Made by a program: the position numbers and the translations under genes. The notes under the pieces are model-generated. The model saw only the letters and a list, made by a program, of their open reading frames with translations. It had not been told where the DNA came from and ran no database searches. From Hahnella aquatica (lineage in GTDB: Bacteria > Pseudomonadota > Gammaproteobacteria > Burkholderiales > Burkholderiaceae_A), in the NCBI GenBank assembly GCA_965194505.1, contig OZ239144.1:1612001-1676000 (forward strand): a DNA stretch of 64,000 nucleotides. The letters run 5' to 3'. Shown one piece after another: positions 16,965 through 26,436 of this stretch (its first letter is position 1; every line of letters begins with the position of its first letter).

Positions 16965-18181
16965 TCGATCTCCACTTTGGCGAATCGCCGTTTGCCAACC
17001 TGCACCACATACTGCCCTGCCTGAAGCGACAGACCACGGTCTTCAACCCGACTGCCGTCGACCCGCACCCCACCCTGCTCAATGTTGCGAAAGGCCTCTG
17101 CATTCGAGGGCACCAGTCCCGCCTGCTTGAGCACCTGAACGACCCCGAGCGGGCCCGCACCAAGTCGAATCAGCGCGAGGTCGGCGGGGGCCTCGCCCTG
17201 CTTGAAGCGCGCCTCGAAGCTGGCCAAGGCCGCCAGCGCAGCCGAGCGGCTGTGAAATCGCTCCACCAGTTCGAGGGCGAGGTCGACCTTGATGTCTCGG
17301 GGGTTGCGGCCCGCCTGGGCCTCGGCCTGCAGGGCCTCGATCTCGAGCAGGCTTCTGCGGGACAAGAGCAAGTAGTAGCGCCACATCAGGGTGTCACTGA
17401 TCGACATGAGCTTGCCAAACATGTCCTCCGGGGCATCGGTGATGCCCACCGTATTGCCCTTGCTCTTGCTCATTTTCTCCACCCCGTCGAGGCCTTCGAG
17501 CAGCGGCATGGTCACCACGCACTGGGGTGACTGGCCCGCATTGCGCTGGAGTTCGCGGCCCATGAGCAGGTTGAAGGTCTGATCGGTGCCACCGAGCTCG
17601 ACATCGGCCTTCAAGACCACCGAGTCGTAGCCCTGCATCAGGGGATACAGGAATTCGTGCACCGAGATGGGGGAGCCCGACTTGTAGCGCTTGGTGAAGT
17701 CATCCCGCTCGAGCATTCGGGCCACGGTGGACTGGGCTGCCAGACGGATCATGCCCGTGGCGCCCAGGGGCTCGCACCACTCGGAATTGCGCCGAATGTC
17801 GGTCTTTGCGGGGTCGAGCACGAGGCTGGCCTGCTCGAAGTAGGTCTTGGCATTGGCCGCGATTTCTTCCGCCGTGAGGGGTGGGCGGGTCGCATTGCGC
17901 CCGGTGGGGTCTCCGATGAGCGCCGTGAAGTCACCAATCAGAAAGATGACCTGGTGGCCGAGGTCTTGAAACTGGCGCAGTTTGTTGAGCACCACCGTGT
18001 GGCCCAGGTGCAGGTCTGGCGCGGTGGGATCCAGGCCAAGCTTGACCCGCAAGGGCAGCCCGGTCTGCTCCGACCGCACCAATTTCTCCTCGAGCTCGGA
18101 TGCCACAAGGATGTCATCGGCTCCCCGGCCAATGACAGTCAAGGCATGAGAAACCCCGGGAGACAGCGAAGCAATGGACAT
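16961..18181 (-). CDS. tyrS: Tyrosine--tRNA ligase
   Basis: This class I synthetase charges tRNA-Tyr. HIGH-type HLGHTVVLNKLRQF lies near residue 58, the tyrosine pocket near YPLMQGYDSVVLKADVELGGTDQ, and KMSKSKGN near 235. A C-terminal S4 RNA-binding domain starts around 340 (EAFRNIEQGGVRVDG). With 406 residues and this KMSKS form it looks like the TyrZ-type branch. It is divergent from the M23 peptidase gene with only about 35 bp between. Confidence 0.97.
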   Translation of the reverse strand: MSIASLSPGVSHALTVIGRGADDILVASELEEKLVRSEQTGLPLRVKLGLDPTAPDLHLGHTVVLNKLRQFQDLGHQVIFLIGDFTALIGDPTGRNATRPPLTAEEIAANAKTYFEQASLVLDPAKTDIRRNSEWCEPLGATGMIRLAAQSTVARMLERDDFTKRYKSGSPISVHEFLYPLMQGYDSVVLKADVELGGTDQTFNLLMGRELQRNAGQSPQCVVTMPLLEGLDGVEKMSKSKGNTVGITDAPEDMFGKLMSISDTLMWRYYLLLSRRSLLEIEALQAEAQAGRNPRDIKVDLALELVERFHSRSAALAALASFEARFKQGEAPADLALIRLGAGPLGVVQVLKQAGLVPSNAEAFRNIEQGGVRVDGSRVEDRGLSLQAGQYVVQVGKRRFAKVEIE

Positions 18182-18216
18182 GGTCTGGCCGCTTAAAAGC
18201 TAGAATTTTACTTGTG

Positions 18217-19524
18217 ATGACCCCGCGCGCTCGAAAGACCTGGATCTTCGGCTCCACCGGCTTTGGCTTGGCCATGGCGCTGATCACGGCGCTTGGCGTC
18301 TCGCCCCTGTCGGAGGCCGAGTCCCGGGCATTGGCCACCCCCACCGTTCAGGCCATTCCCCTGCCCTCGCTCGAGGCCCAGATCGAGGCCCTGTCAGCCC
18401 ACGGGCTCGAACTCGCCAGGGAGGATGAGGTCCGCGCCACCGACAACATCGAACGCCTGCTCTCCCGCATGGGTGTGCGCGACCCGGAGGCGCTGCGTTT
18501 CCTAAACAAGGATCGGCAGGCACCGGCCGTGCTCAGGGCCAACAGCGGGCGCATTGCCCTGGTCCACACCGACCTCCAAGGCCGCCTGTTGCGGCTCCAA
18601 CTGCTCAATGGGATGGATGCCTGGGTGGTGGAGCGGGCGGGCGAGAACAAGTTTGAGATTCGCACGGCGCGCCTTGGAACCGAACGCCAGGTGGAGCACC
18701 GCTCGGTGGTGGTGGGCAGCTCCTTCTTCGGGGCCATGGACCAGGCGGGCGTGCCCGATGGCATCACCGATGAGATCGTGAGCCTCTTTGAATCCGACCT
18801 CGACTTCCGCCGGCAGGTCAACCCCGGCGACAAGATCCGCGTCATCTTCGAGACCGAGAAGGTGGCCGGCCGGGACATCGGCGACTACCGGCTGATTGCG
18901 GTTCGCTTTGAGGCCTCCGGAGAAACCTACGAGGCCATGCGGTTTAGCACGGCCGACAACAAGCGTGGCAACTTCTACGACGCAGAAGGCAAGTCGGTCA
19001 AGCGCGGCTTCCTGGCCGCCCCCCTTCGCTACACCCGGGTGAGTTCGACTTTCTCGAGCTTCCGGCTGCACCCGCTGTTTGGCGACCCGCGGGCCCACCG
19101 TGGCGTGGACTACGCAGCGCCCATCGGCACACCGGTGCGCTCGGTTGCCGACGGCACGATTGTCGAGGTTGGCCGCAACGGCGGCTACGGCAATGCCATC
19201 GAGATTCGACACAACCAACGCTACAGCACCTATTACGCCCACCTGTCGGCCTACGCGGGCCGGCCCAGGAAGGGGCAGCAGATACGCATGGGCGAGGTCA
19301 TCGGTTATGTGGGCGCCACCGGCTGGGCCACCGGGCCACACCTGCACTATGAATTCCGTGTCCAAGGCCGCTCGGTCGATCCCACCAAGATCGCCAAGGA
19401 GAACCCCCAAGTGCCCAGCCTCAAAGGGGCCGACCTCGTGGCCTTCCAGGCCGTGGCAGAAGACCTGCGCAAGCGGCTCTCGCTGCTCGACAGCGTCAAC
19501 ACGGCGACAGCGCCCAGCCCTTGA
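18217..19524 (+). CDS. M23 family metallopeptidase (LytM-type), membrane-anchored
   Basis: The N-terminal helix (WIFGSTGFGLAMALITALGV) is a signal or anchor, followed by an OapA/LysM-like spacer region and a C-terminal M23 peptidase domain from about residue 290. Zinc ligands are present: HRGVDYAAP (H and D) and HLHYEF. It should cleave peptidoglycan cross-links in the periplasm. GTG at 18214 just before the ATG is an alternative start. Its stop overlaps the TTG start of anmK, and the pairing with murein-recycling anmK supports a cell-wall role. A TAGAAT hexamer at 18201-18206 may be its -10 element. Confidence 0.93.
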   Translation: MTPRARKTWIFGSTGFGLAMALITALGVSPLSEAESRALATPTVQAIPLPSLEAQIEALSAHGLELAREDEVRATDNIERLLSRMGVRDPEALRFLNKDRQAPAVLRANSGRIALVHTDLQGRLLRLQLLNGMDAWVVERAGENKFEIRTARLGTERQVEHRSVVVGSSFFGAMDQAGVPDGITDEIVSLFESDLDFRRQVNPGDKIRVIFETEKVAGRDIGDYRLIAVRFEASGETYEAMRFSTADNKRGNFYDAEGKSVKRGFLAAPLRYTRVSSTFSSFRLHPLFGDPRAHRGVDYAAPIGTPVRSVADGTIVEVGRNGGYGNAIEIRHNQRYSTYYAHLSAYAGRPRKGQQIRMGEVIGYVGATGWATGPHLHYEFRVQGRSVDPTKIAKENPQVPSLKGADLVAFQAVAEDLRKRLSLLDSVNTATAPSP

Positions 19525-20693
19525 GATTCATCGGCGTCATGACCGGCACGAGCCTCGATGGGCTCGATGCCTGCCTGATCGACTGCCAGCCCGATCGCAT
19601 GGAGCGCATCGAGAGCTGTTCCCACCCCATGCCGGCCAACCTCCAATCGCAGCTGGCCAGCCTTCTCGAGGACAACACACCGCTTGCCCTCGATGCCGCC
19701 GCGCGGGCGGGCGTGGCGCTCTCAGATGCCGTGGCAGACCTGGTGAAAGACCTCCTCGGCCGCACGGGGCTTGCGCCACAGGCCATCACCGCCCTCGGCG
19801 TCCATGGCCAGACGGTTCGTCACGCACCCACCCAGGGCTACAGCCTTCAGTTGTTGCATGCACCCCGACTGGCCGAGCGCACAGGCATTGCCGTGGCCTT
19901 CGACTTTCGAAACCGAGACATTGCCGCGGGCGGGCAAGGGGCACCACTGGTGCCGCCCTTTCATGCCGCCATGGTCTGCCAGTCGAGGCAGGCGCCGGCC
20001 GCCGCAGGCGCCGTGGCGGTGCTCAACCTGGGCGGCATTGCCAACATCAGCTGCTTTGAGATGCGGGCAGCCACGCAAGATGGTGGGGCGGGCGGCGATC
20101 AGCCCCCCGAAGGCCGCCTGATTCCCGAGACCCTCGTGGGCTTTGACACTGGGCCCGCCAACACCCTGCTCGACCGTTGGGCGCAGCGCCACATGGGCAA
20201 GCCCTTCGACCCACACGGCGCCTGGGCGGCCCAGGGCACGGCCTGCCCAGCCCTGCTGGCCCAGTGCAAGTCCGATGATTTTTTTCAAAGGCCACCGCCC
20301 AAAAGCACGGGCCGAGACCACTTCCACCTGGCGTGGCTGACGCGTCAGATTCAGGCGCTTGGCGAGGCCGGCAGCCGCCTGGCCCCCGTGGATGTGCAGG
20401 CCACCCTGCTGGCGCTGACTGTCGACACCGTGACCGAGGCCCTGCCCCCCGGCCTGCAAGCCCTCTGGGTTTGTGGCGGCGGTGCGAAGAACGACGCCCT
20501 CATGCAGGCCCTCTCACGCCGCGTGCCCGTGCCCGTGCGCACCACCGATGCACTCGGCTGGCCAAGCCAGGACATCGAGGCGGCCGCGTTCGGATGGTTG
20601 GCCTGGCGGCTTCACCAGGGCCTGCCGGGAAATGTGCCCGCGGTGACGGGGGCCCAGGGGCCCCGACTGCTGGGCTGTTGGGCGCCGGCCTAG
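19521..20693 (+). CDS. anmK: Anhydro-N-acetylmuramic acid kinase
   Basis: AnmK phosphorylates and opens 1,6-anhydroMurNAc released during wall turnover. Motifs are FIGVMTGTSLDGLDACLID at the start, GVHGQTVRHAP, FDFRNRDIAAGGQGAPLVP, VLNLGGIANIS, GFDTGPANTLLD and VCGGGAKNDALM. The TTG start overlaps the previous stop (TTGA), so expression depends on coupling. Length is 390 residues. Its TAG stop shares CTAG with the stop of glcF on the other strand. Confidence 0.96.
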   Translation: MRFIGVMTGTSLDGLDACLIDCQPDRMERIESCSHPMPANLQSQLASLLEDNTPLALDAAARAGVALSDAVADLVKDLLGRTGLAPQAITALGVHGQTVRHAPTQGYSLQLLHAPRLAERTGIAVAFDFRNRDIAAGGQGAPLVPPFHAAMVCQSRQAPAAAGAVAVLNLGGIANISCFEMRAATQDGGAGGDQPPEGRLIPETLVGFDTGPANTLLDRWAQRHMGKPFDPHGAWAAQGTACPALLAQCKSDDFFQRPPPKSTGRDHFHLAWLTRQIQALGEAGSRLAPVDVQATLLALTVDTVTEALPPGLQALWVCGGGAKNDALMQALSRRVPVPVRTTDALGWPSQDIEAAAFGWLAWRLHQGLPGNVPAVTGAQGPRLLGCWAPA

Positions 20694-21919
20694 GCCAGCC
20701 TGTCGTCGAGCCACTCCAGCCAGTGGCGCACCGGAATGTCGGTGCCACCCGCCAGATGCCCAATGCAGCCCACATTGGCCGAGAGAATCACCTCAGGAGA
20801 CGGCGCAGACAAGGCCGAGACCTTCCGAGCCAAGAGCGCCTTGGAGATGGTGGGCTGAAGCACCGAGTAGGTGCCTGCCGACCCACAGCACAAATGACTG
20901 TCGGTCACCGGCGCGAGCTCTGCCCCCAACGCCTTGAGCAGGGTCTCCACCTGGCCACGAATCTGCATGCCGTGCTGCTGGGTGCACGGCGGGTGATAGA
21001 CCACACGCTGGGCGGGCCGACCCGAACTTGAGACCAGGGCCACCAGGGCCGCCTGGTGCTCGGCCAGGAGTTCAATGGGGTCCTTCACCAAGGCCGCAAT
21101 CTTCGCCGCACGATCGGCATAGGCGGGGTTGTCCTTGAGCAAGTGGCCGTAGTCCTTCACCATGACACCGCAGCCAGAGGCATTGACCACGATGGCGGCC
21201 ACGTCGCCCTTCTGGACCTCGGGCCACCAGGCGTCCACATTTCGACGCACATCCTCCAGTGCCCCGTGGGCATCGGCCAGGTGGTGCTTGACGGCACCAC
21301 AGCAGCCCGATCGACCAACCACCTCTGCGGAGAAGCCCAGTGCATCGAGCACGCGGGCCGTGGCTGCATCAATCGCGGGAAACATGGTGGGCTGCACGCA
21401 GCCCTTGAGCAGCAACACGCGGCGCGCATGCTGGCGCGAGGGCCAGGCGCCTGGTGCGGCCGCGCGCGGCAGTTTGGCCTTCAAGGCCGATGGCATGAGG
21501 GGGCGAAAGACCTGGCCCAGCCGATAGGCGGGTGCAAACCAGGCCGAGGTGAGCCCCCAGCGCAGCAGGCCTCGCAGCAGGCCCTGCAACAAGGGCCGGC
21601 TCACCCTTGACTCGACGAGCTCGCGGCCGATGTCCACGAGACGGCCATAGGCCACCCCAGACGGGCAGGTGGTCTCGCAGTTGCGACAGGTCAGGCAACG
21701 ATCGAGGTGGGTCTGGGTCTGCTGGGTGACGGTGTGCCCCTCGAGCATGTCCTTGATCAGATAGATGCGGCCGCGCGGACCATCACGCTCATCGCCCAGC
21801 AGTTGATAAGTGGGGCAGGTGGCGGTGCAAAAGCCACAGTGGACACACCGGCGAAGGATGTCTTGCGCCTCGGTGCCGGCCTTCGTGCCTGCCACCCAGC
21901 TGGCCAGTTGAACGTCCAT
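20690..21919 (-). CDS. glcF: Glycolate oxidase iron-sulfur subunit
   Basis: GlcF carries electrons from the GlcDE flavoproteins to the quinone pool. Two 4Fe-4S motifs are seen near residues 25-35 (CVHCGFCTATCP) and 75-86 (CLTCRNCETTCP). Two CCG domains follow, with GCCGAVKHH near 205 and LCCGSAGTYS near 345. The 409 residues match. It is the last gene of the glycolate operon, 24 bp after glcE. Confidence 0.96.
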   Translation of the reverse strand: MDVQLASWVAGTKAGTEAQDILRRCVHCGFCTATCPTYQLLGDERDGPRGRIYLIKDMLEGHTVTQQTQTHLDRCLTCRNCETTCPSGVAYGRLVDIGRELVESRVSRPLLQGLLRGLLRWGLTSAWFAPAYRLGQVFRPLMPSALKAKLPRAAAPGAWPSRQHARRVLLLKGCVQPTMFPAIDAATARVLDALGFSAEVVGRSGCCGAVKHHLADAHGALEDVRRNVDAWWPEVQKGDVAAIVVNASGCGVMVKDYGHLLKDNPAYADRAAKIAALVKDPIELLAEHQAALVALVSSSGRPAQRVVYHPPCTQQHGMQIRGQVETLLKALGAELAPVTDSHLCCGSAGTYSVLQPTISKALLARKVSALSAPSPEVILSANVGCIGHLAGGTDIPVRHWLEWLDDRLA

Positions 21920-21943
21920 GTTGGTCTTGTGCCTCGTTGCGTG

Positions 21944-23080
21944 TCAGAGGCCGGGCAGCAGCCGGCCAGGATTCCAAAGCCCCGCGGGGTCGAGCTCTTG
22001 CTTGAGCCGCTGGTGAATGCCGCCCAGGGCTGGCGACAGCGGGGTAAAGACACCCGCCTGCCGTGAAGCCTCCGATGAGGACCGGTACAGGGTGGCATGC
22101 CCCCCCAATTGCGTGGCCGCCAATCGAACGGCCGTGGCGGACTCACTGGCCCGCACCCATCGCAGGCCACCGCCCCACTCCGTGAGCAGGGTCTCGCCCA
22201 ACGGGAAGACATCGGCACGGGTGGGCAGGCTCACCCGCCAAAGCGAGAACGGGGGCTCGGGCAGCGCAAAGACCCCATGGGTTTGATCCCGCAGGCTCAG
22301 CCAAAATGCCTTGGCCTGATCCTGGGCCATCTCATGGCCAAATCGCTCCACGGCTGAAGACACTGCCGCTGCGGCCCCCGCAAAACGCAGGTGAAGCTGG
22401 CCGCCCTGATTGGGCAACCAGGCCGTGGCCGACAAGGGCAGTGGCTCGGCAGACCAGGCATTCACGCGCTCGAGGGCCTCCGCCTGGGCCATCGGCAGTT
22501 GCACGGTGGCCGATGCCGCGGGCTCAGGGAGAACCTTAAGGGCGACATCCAGAATGAGCCCCAGAATGCCCATGGCGCCGGTGTGCAAACGCGACAGGTC
22601 GTAGCCCGCCACGTTCTTCATGACCGTGCCACCATAGCGCATCAACTGGCCATCGGCATCCATGACGGTCATGCCCAACACAAAATCTCGGCAAGGCCCC
22701 GCGGCGAATCGGCCCGGGCCCGAGAGGCCCGAGGCCACCATGCCGCCCACCGTGCCCCGGCCCGCGACCGCGCCATGAAACCTTGGGGGCTCAAAGGCCA
22801 GCCGCTGGCGTTTCTCAGCCAGCACCGACTCCAGGGTTTCAATGGGCGTGCCGGCCCTCACCACCACCACCAACTCGGTCGGGTCGTGGTTCACCACGCC
22901 CGAGTAGGTGGCGGTCTGCAGCACGCCATCGCCCTGGGGCGGCTCACCATAAAAGGATTTGCTGCCGTGGCCCTCGATGCGAAGCGTGCTGGTCTGGGCC
23001 CGTGCCTGGGCCACTTGATCGCGCGCCTGTCGGATCCATTCGGCAGCCGAGGCGTCGGCTGTGTCGTGGGAGAGGCCCAT
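21944..23080 (-). CDS. glcE: Glycolate oxidase FAD-binding subunit
   Basis: GlcE is the smaller flavoprotein of glycolate dehydrogenase. It has a PCMH-type FAD fold: VVVVRAGTPIETLESVLAEKRQRLAFEPP, AGRGTVGGMVASGLSGPGRF, then VMKNVAGYDLSRLHTGAMGILG. The 378 residues are typical. It is nearly contiguous with glcD on the minus strand, so subunits are produced together. Confidence 0.95.
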   Translation of the reverse strand: MGLSHDTADASAAEWIRQARDQVAQARAQTSTLRIEGHGSKSFYGEPPQGDGVLQTATYSGVVNHDPTELVVVVRAGTPIETLESVLAEKRQRLAFEPPRFHGAVAGRGTVGGMVASGLSGPGRFAAGPCRDFVLGMTVMDADGQLMRYGGTVMKNVAGYDLSRLHTGAMGILGLILDVALKVLPEPAASATVQLPMAQAEALERVNAWSAEPLPLSATAWLPNQGGQLHLRFAGAAAAVSSAVERFGHEMAQDQAKAFWLSLRDQTHGVFALPEPPFSLWRVSLPTRADVFPLGETLLTEWGGGLRWVRASESATAVRLAATQLGGHATLYRSSSEASRQAGVFTPLSPALGGIHQRLKQELDPAGLWNPGRLLPGL

Positions 23081-23081
23081 C

Positions 23082-24605
23082 TCAGAAACGTGAGAGCTCG
23101 GGAAACTTCAGGGCGCCACGGTGCACATGCTCCCGGCCAAACTCTGCACAACGAGACAGTGTGGGAATGGCCTTGCCCGGGTTGAGGAGGCCATCGGGGT
23201 CGAAGGCCCGCTTCACCGAGAAAAAGCTCATGCGTTCCTGGGGCGAGAACTGCATGCACATGGTGTTGATCTTCTCGATGCCCACACCGTGCTCACCCGT
23301 GACCGTGCCGCCATAGTCCACACAGATCTCGAGAATCTCCGCGCCAAAAGCCTCGGTGCGTTCAAACTCGCCCGGCTTGGTGGCATCAAACAGAATGAGT
23401 GGGTGGAGGTTGCCGTCGCCGGCATGAAAAACATTGAGGCAGCGAAGGCCATATTTCTGCTCGAGTTGGGCAATGCGCCGAAGCATCTCTCCCAGGCGTC
23501 TGCGGGGGATGGTGCCATCGATGCAGTAGTAGTCTGGCGACACGCGGCCAGAGGCTGGGAATGCATTCTTGCGGCCCGACCAGAACCGCAGGCGTTCAGC
23601 CTCCGACTGCGAGACACGCAGGTCTGTGGCCCCGCTGCCCGAGAGCACCGCCTGCATGCGTTCAATTTCTTCGGCCACTTCATCGGGCGTGCCATCGGAC
23701 TCACACAGGAGAATGGCCTGGGCGTTGAGGTCGTATCCCGCATGGACAAACTCCTCGACCGCCGCCGTCATACCCTTGTCCATCATCTCCAGGCCGGCTG
23801 GGATGATGCCCGCCGCGATGAGATCGGCCACGGCCTGGCCTGCCTTCTCGACATCGTCGAAGGAGGCCATGATGACCTGGGCCAAACGGGGCTTGGGCAC
23901 GAGCTTGACCGTGACCTCGGTGGTGATGGCCAGCATGCCCTCAGAGCCAATCAGCAGGGCCAGCAGATCCAGTCCCGGAGAATCGAGGGCCTCACTGCCC
24001 ACCTCGATCACCTCGCCCGAGAGCGTGAGGCCTCGGATGCGCAACACGTTGTGGACCGTCAGGCCGTACTTCAGACAGTGAACCCCACCGGAGTTCTCGG
24101 CCACATTGCCCCCGATGGAGCAGGCGATCTGCGAGGAGGGGTCGGGGGCGTAATAAAGGCCATGGGGCGCGGCCGCCTCACTGATGGCCAGGTTGCGCAC
24201 GCCCGGTTGAACGCGGGCCAGCCGGGCCAGTGGGTCGATGGAGAGAATTTGATTGAAGCGAGCCAACGAGAGCACCAGGCCACCCCGATGTGGCGTGGCC
24301 CCGCCCGAGAGGCCGGTGCCCGCACCTCGGGCCACCACCGGCACGTCATGGGCCTTACAGACCCGCAGAACCGCCGCGGCCTCGGATTCGTTGAGCGGCA
24401 GGGCCACGGCCACCGGAATCTGCCGGTAGCCCGTCAGGCCGTCACACTCGTAGGGCCGAAGCGACTCCTGGTCGGTGATCAGCCGATCGGCCGACAGGGC
24501 CTTGGCCAAGTCCGCCAGAAACCCCCGCCGCTTTTCGGGCGGCATGGGCTGGCTGATGTCGGCAAACCGGAGTTCGCCGAGCTGCAGTTCTCGGGGCGCG
24601 TTCAC
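23082..24605 (-). CDS. glcD: Glycolate oxidase subunit, FAD-linked
   Basis: GlcD is the catalytic flavoprotein that oxidises glycolate to glyoxylate. The FAD domain shows VPVVARGAGTGLSGGATPHRG near residue 90 and GGNVAENSGGVHCLKYG near 160. The C-terminal FAD-oxidase domain ends with NVFHAGDGNLHPLI and GTVTGEHGVG, whose histidines lie at the flavin. It has 507 residues. glxR ends 21 bp upstream in the same operon. Confidence 0.96.
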   Translation of the reverse strand: MNAPRELQLGELRFADISQPMPPEKRRGFLADLAKALSADRLITDQESLRPYECDGLTGYRQIPVAVALPLNESEAAAVLRVCKAHDVPVVARGAGTGLSGGATPHRGGLVLSLARFNQILSIDPLARLARVQPGVRNLAISEAAAPHGLYYAPDPSSQIACSIGGNVAENSGGVHCLKYGLTVHNVLRIRGLTLSGEVIEVGSEALDSPGLDLLALLIGSEGMLAITTEVTVKLVPKPRLAQVIMASFDDVEKAGQAVADLIAAGIIPAGLEMMDKGMTAAVEEFVHAGYDLNAQAILLCESDGTPDEVAEEIERMQAVLSGSGATDLRVSQSEAERLRFWSGRKNAFPASGRVSPDYYCIDGTIPRRRLGEMLRRIAQLEQKYGLRCLNVFHAGDGNLHPLILFDATKPGEFERTEAFGAEILEICVDYGGTVTGEHGVGIEKINTMCMQFSPQERMSFFSVKRAFDPDGLLNPGKAIPTLSRCAEFGREHVHRGALKFPELSRF

Positions 24606-24626
24606 AACCGCTAGTGTAGAACCGGA

Positions 24627-25523
24627 TCACGCCTTGGGCGGCTCAATCTCGAAATTCGCCAGGTTCTCGATGGCCTTGATCATGGCCGAGTGATCCCAGC
24701 CGGACCCCCCTCGGGCGGCCAGGCTGTTGAAGAGTTCCTGCGCGGTGGCCGTGTTGGGCAGCGAGACACCAAGCGCCCGGGCACTGGAGAGCGCCAGGTT
24801 CAGGTCTTTCTGGTGGAGGCTGATTCGGAAGCCCGGGTCGAAGGTGCGCTTGACCATACGCTCCCCATGGACTTCCAGAATCTTGGAGGATGCAAAGCCG
24901 CCCATGAGGGCCTGGCGGACCCGTGCAGGATCGGCCCCGGCCTTGGCTGCAAAAACGAGGGCTTCTGCCACCGCCTCGATGTTGAGGGCCACGATGATCT
25001 GGTTGGCCACCTTGGTGGTCTGGCCCGCACCGTTCTCACCCACGAGGGTGATGTTCTTGCCCATGAGCTCGAACAGGGGCTTGACCCGATTGAAGACCGC
25101 CTCATCGCCACCCACCATGATGGTCAGCGTGGCGTTCTTGGCCCCAACCTCGCCACCCGAGACGGGCGCGTCGAGGTAGTCGCCGCCAAGGCTACGGATC
25201 TTGGCTGCAAACTCCTTGGTGGCAATGGGAGAGATGGAGCTCATGTCGACCACCACCTTGCCCTTGGAGACGCCCTCGGCCACACCATTGGCGGAGAACA
25301 GCACGGCCTCCACATCAGGGGTGTCCGGGACCATGGTGATGATGATGTCGGCCTTCTGGGTCACAGCCTTGGCGGTGTCGCAGACGGTGGCAGACGAGCC
25401 CGCCACCCAGGCTGGCATGTCGCCGATGGTGTTGAGAAACAGCTGATGGCCGGCTTTTTGGAGGTGCTCTGCCATGGGCGCACCCATGATGCCCAGGCCG
25501 ATGAATCCGATTTTCATGCTCAT
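24627..25523 (-). CDS. glxR: 2-hydroxy-3-oxopropionate (tartronate semialdehyde) reductase
   Basis: GlxR reduces tartronate semialdehyde to glycerate. It belongs to the beta-hydroxyacid dehydrogenases: NAD-binding IGFIGLGIMGAPMAEHL at the start, DAPVSGGEVGA near 125 and the catalytic-lysine region GAGQTTKVANQIIV near 170. The 298 residues fit. A GAGGAG ribosome site precedes the ATG. Assignment within the family rests on its place between hyi and glcD. Confidence 0.94.
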   Translation of the reverse strand: MSMKIGFIGLGIMGAPMAEHLQKAGHQLFLNTIGDMPAWVAGSSATVCDTAKAVTQKADIIITMVPDTPDVEAVLFSANGVAEGVSKGKVVVDMSSISPIATKEFAAKIRSLGGDYLDAPVSGGEVGAKNATLTIMVGGDEAVFNRVKPLFELMGKNITLVGENGAGQTTKVANQIIVALNIEAVAEALVFAAKAGADPARVRQALMGGFASSKILEVHGERMVKRTFDPGFRISLHQKDLNLALSSARALGVSLPNTATAQELFNSLAARGGSGWDHSAMIKAIENLANFEIEPPKA

Positions 25524-25601
25524 GTGAATGCTCTCCTCAGATGCAATGTGGGGTGAATGAATGGAATGCGGGGGCGATGGCCAACCGGGGCGCTGCGGCC
25601 A

Positions 25602-26381
25602 TCAGGCGGTGAGTGACTTGCGCCAGCCGAGGCCGTCAACCGTGGCCGCCTTGGGCTTGTACTCACAGCCGATCCAGCCGGTGTAGCCAATCGCATCGAT
25701 GTGCTTGAACAGGAATGCGTAGTTGAGCTCACCGGTGCCAGGCTCGTTGCGGCCCGGGTTGTCGGCCAACTGGAGATGGCCGATCTGGGGGAGCCGGTCG
25801 CGCAGGGTGGCTGCAATCTCGCCCTCCATGCGCTGCGCGTGGTAGATGTCGTACTGAATGAACAAATTGTCTGCGCCAACCTCTTTGAGAATGGCCAAGG
25901 CCTGGTCCGCTCGGCTGAGGAAAAATCCCGGGATGTCGAAGGTGTTGATCGGCTCAATGAGCAGGCGAAGCCCCGCCTTCTTCAACTCACCTGCGGCAAA
26001 CCGAAGGTTCTCCACGAAGACACCGTGGGCCTGCTGGGCACTCACCCCGTCGGGCAGCTTGCCCGCCAAACAATTGAGCTGACCAACCTCGAGCACCTTC
26101 GCATAGGAAATGGCCTTGGCCACGCCCGCCCGGAATTCGTCCACCCGGTTGGGGTGGCAGGCGATGCCTCGCTCACCCGCCGCCCAGTCGCCGGCGGGCA
26201 GGTTGTGCAACACCAGGGCAAGCTTGTTGCCCTTGAGCTTGGCGCGGATGTCTTCAGCCGCAAAGTCGTAAGGAAAGAGGAACTCGACCGCCTCGAAGCC
26301 GGCCTGCGCAGCCTGCTCGAATCGGTCCAAGAACGGAACCTCGTTAAACAGCATGGTGAGGTTGGCAGCAAACTTGGGCAT
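25602..26381 (-). CDS. hyi: Hydroxypyruvate isomerase
   Basis: Hyi interconverts hydroxypyruvate and tartronate semialdehyde. It is a TIM-barrel of the xylose isomerase-like family: KFAANLTMLFNEVPFLDRF at the N-terminus, LLIEPINTFDIPGFFL with a metal-binding Glu, then QYDIYHAQRMEG and IGCEYKP. The start is the ATG at 26381 with AGAGGAA upstream; residues before it in the longer frame are not family-like. Length is 259 residues. It follows gcl by 47 bp. Confidence 0.95.
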   Translation of the reverse strand: MPKFAANLTMLFNEVPFLDRFEQAAQAGFEAVEFLFPYDFAAEDIRAKLKGNKLALVLHNLPAGDWAAGERGIACHPNRVDEFRAGVAKAISYAKVLEVGQLNCLAGKLPDGVSAQQAHGVFVENLRFAAGELKKAGLRLLIEPINTFDIPGFFLSRADQALAILKEVGADNLFIQYDIYHAQRMEGEIAATLRDRLPQIGHLQLADNPGRNEPGTGELNYAFLFKHIDAIGYTGWIGCEYKPKAATVDGLGWRKSLTA

Positions 26382-26423
26382 CGATGTTCCTCTGTGGGTT
26401 GGTGATCCAGCGTGTGGGCGGCC

Positions 26424-26436
26424 TGGAATTATTCCA
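26424..26436. repeat. 13 bp perfect palindrome at the gcl stop codon
   Basis: TGGAATTATTCCA is a perfect inverted repeat spanning the TAA of gcl. It contains TTATTCC, the half-site of the palindrome in front of the divergent LysR gene. It may be a downstream operator or chance. Confidence 0.4.
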
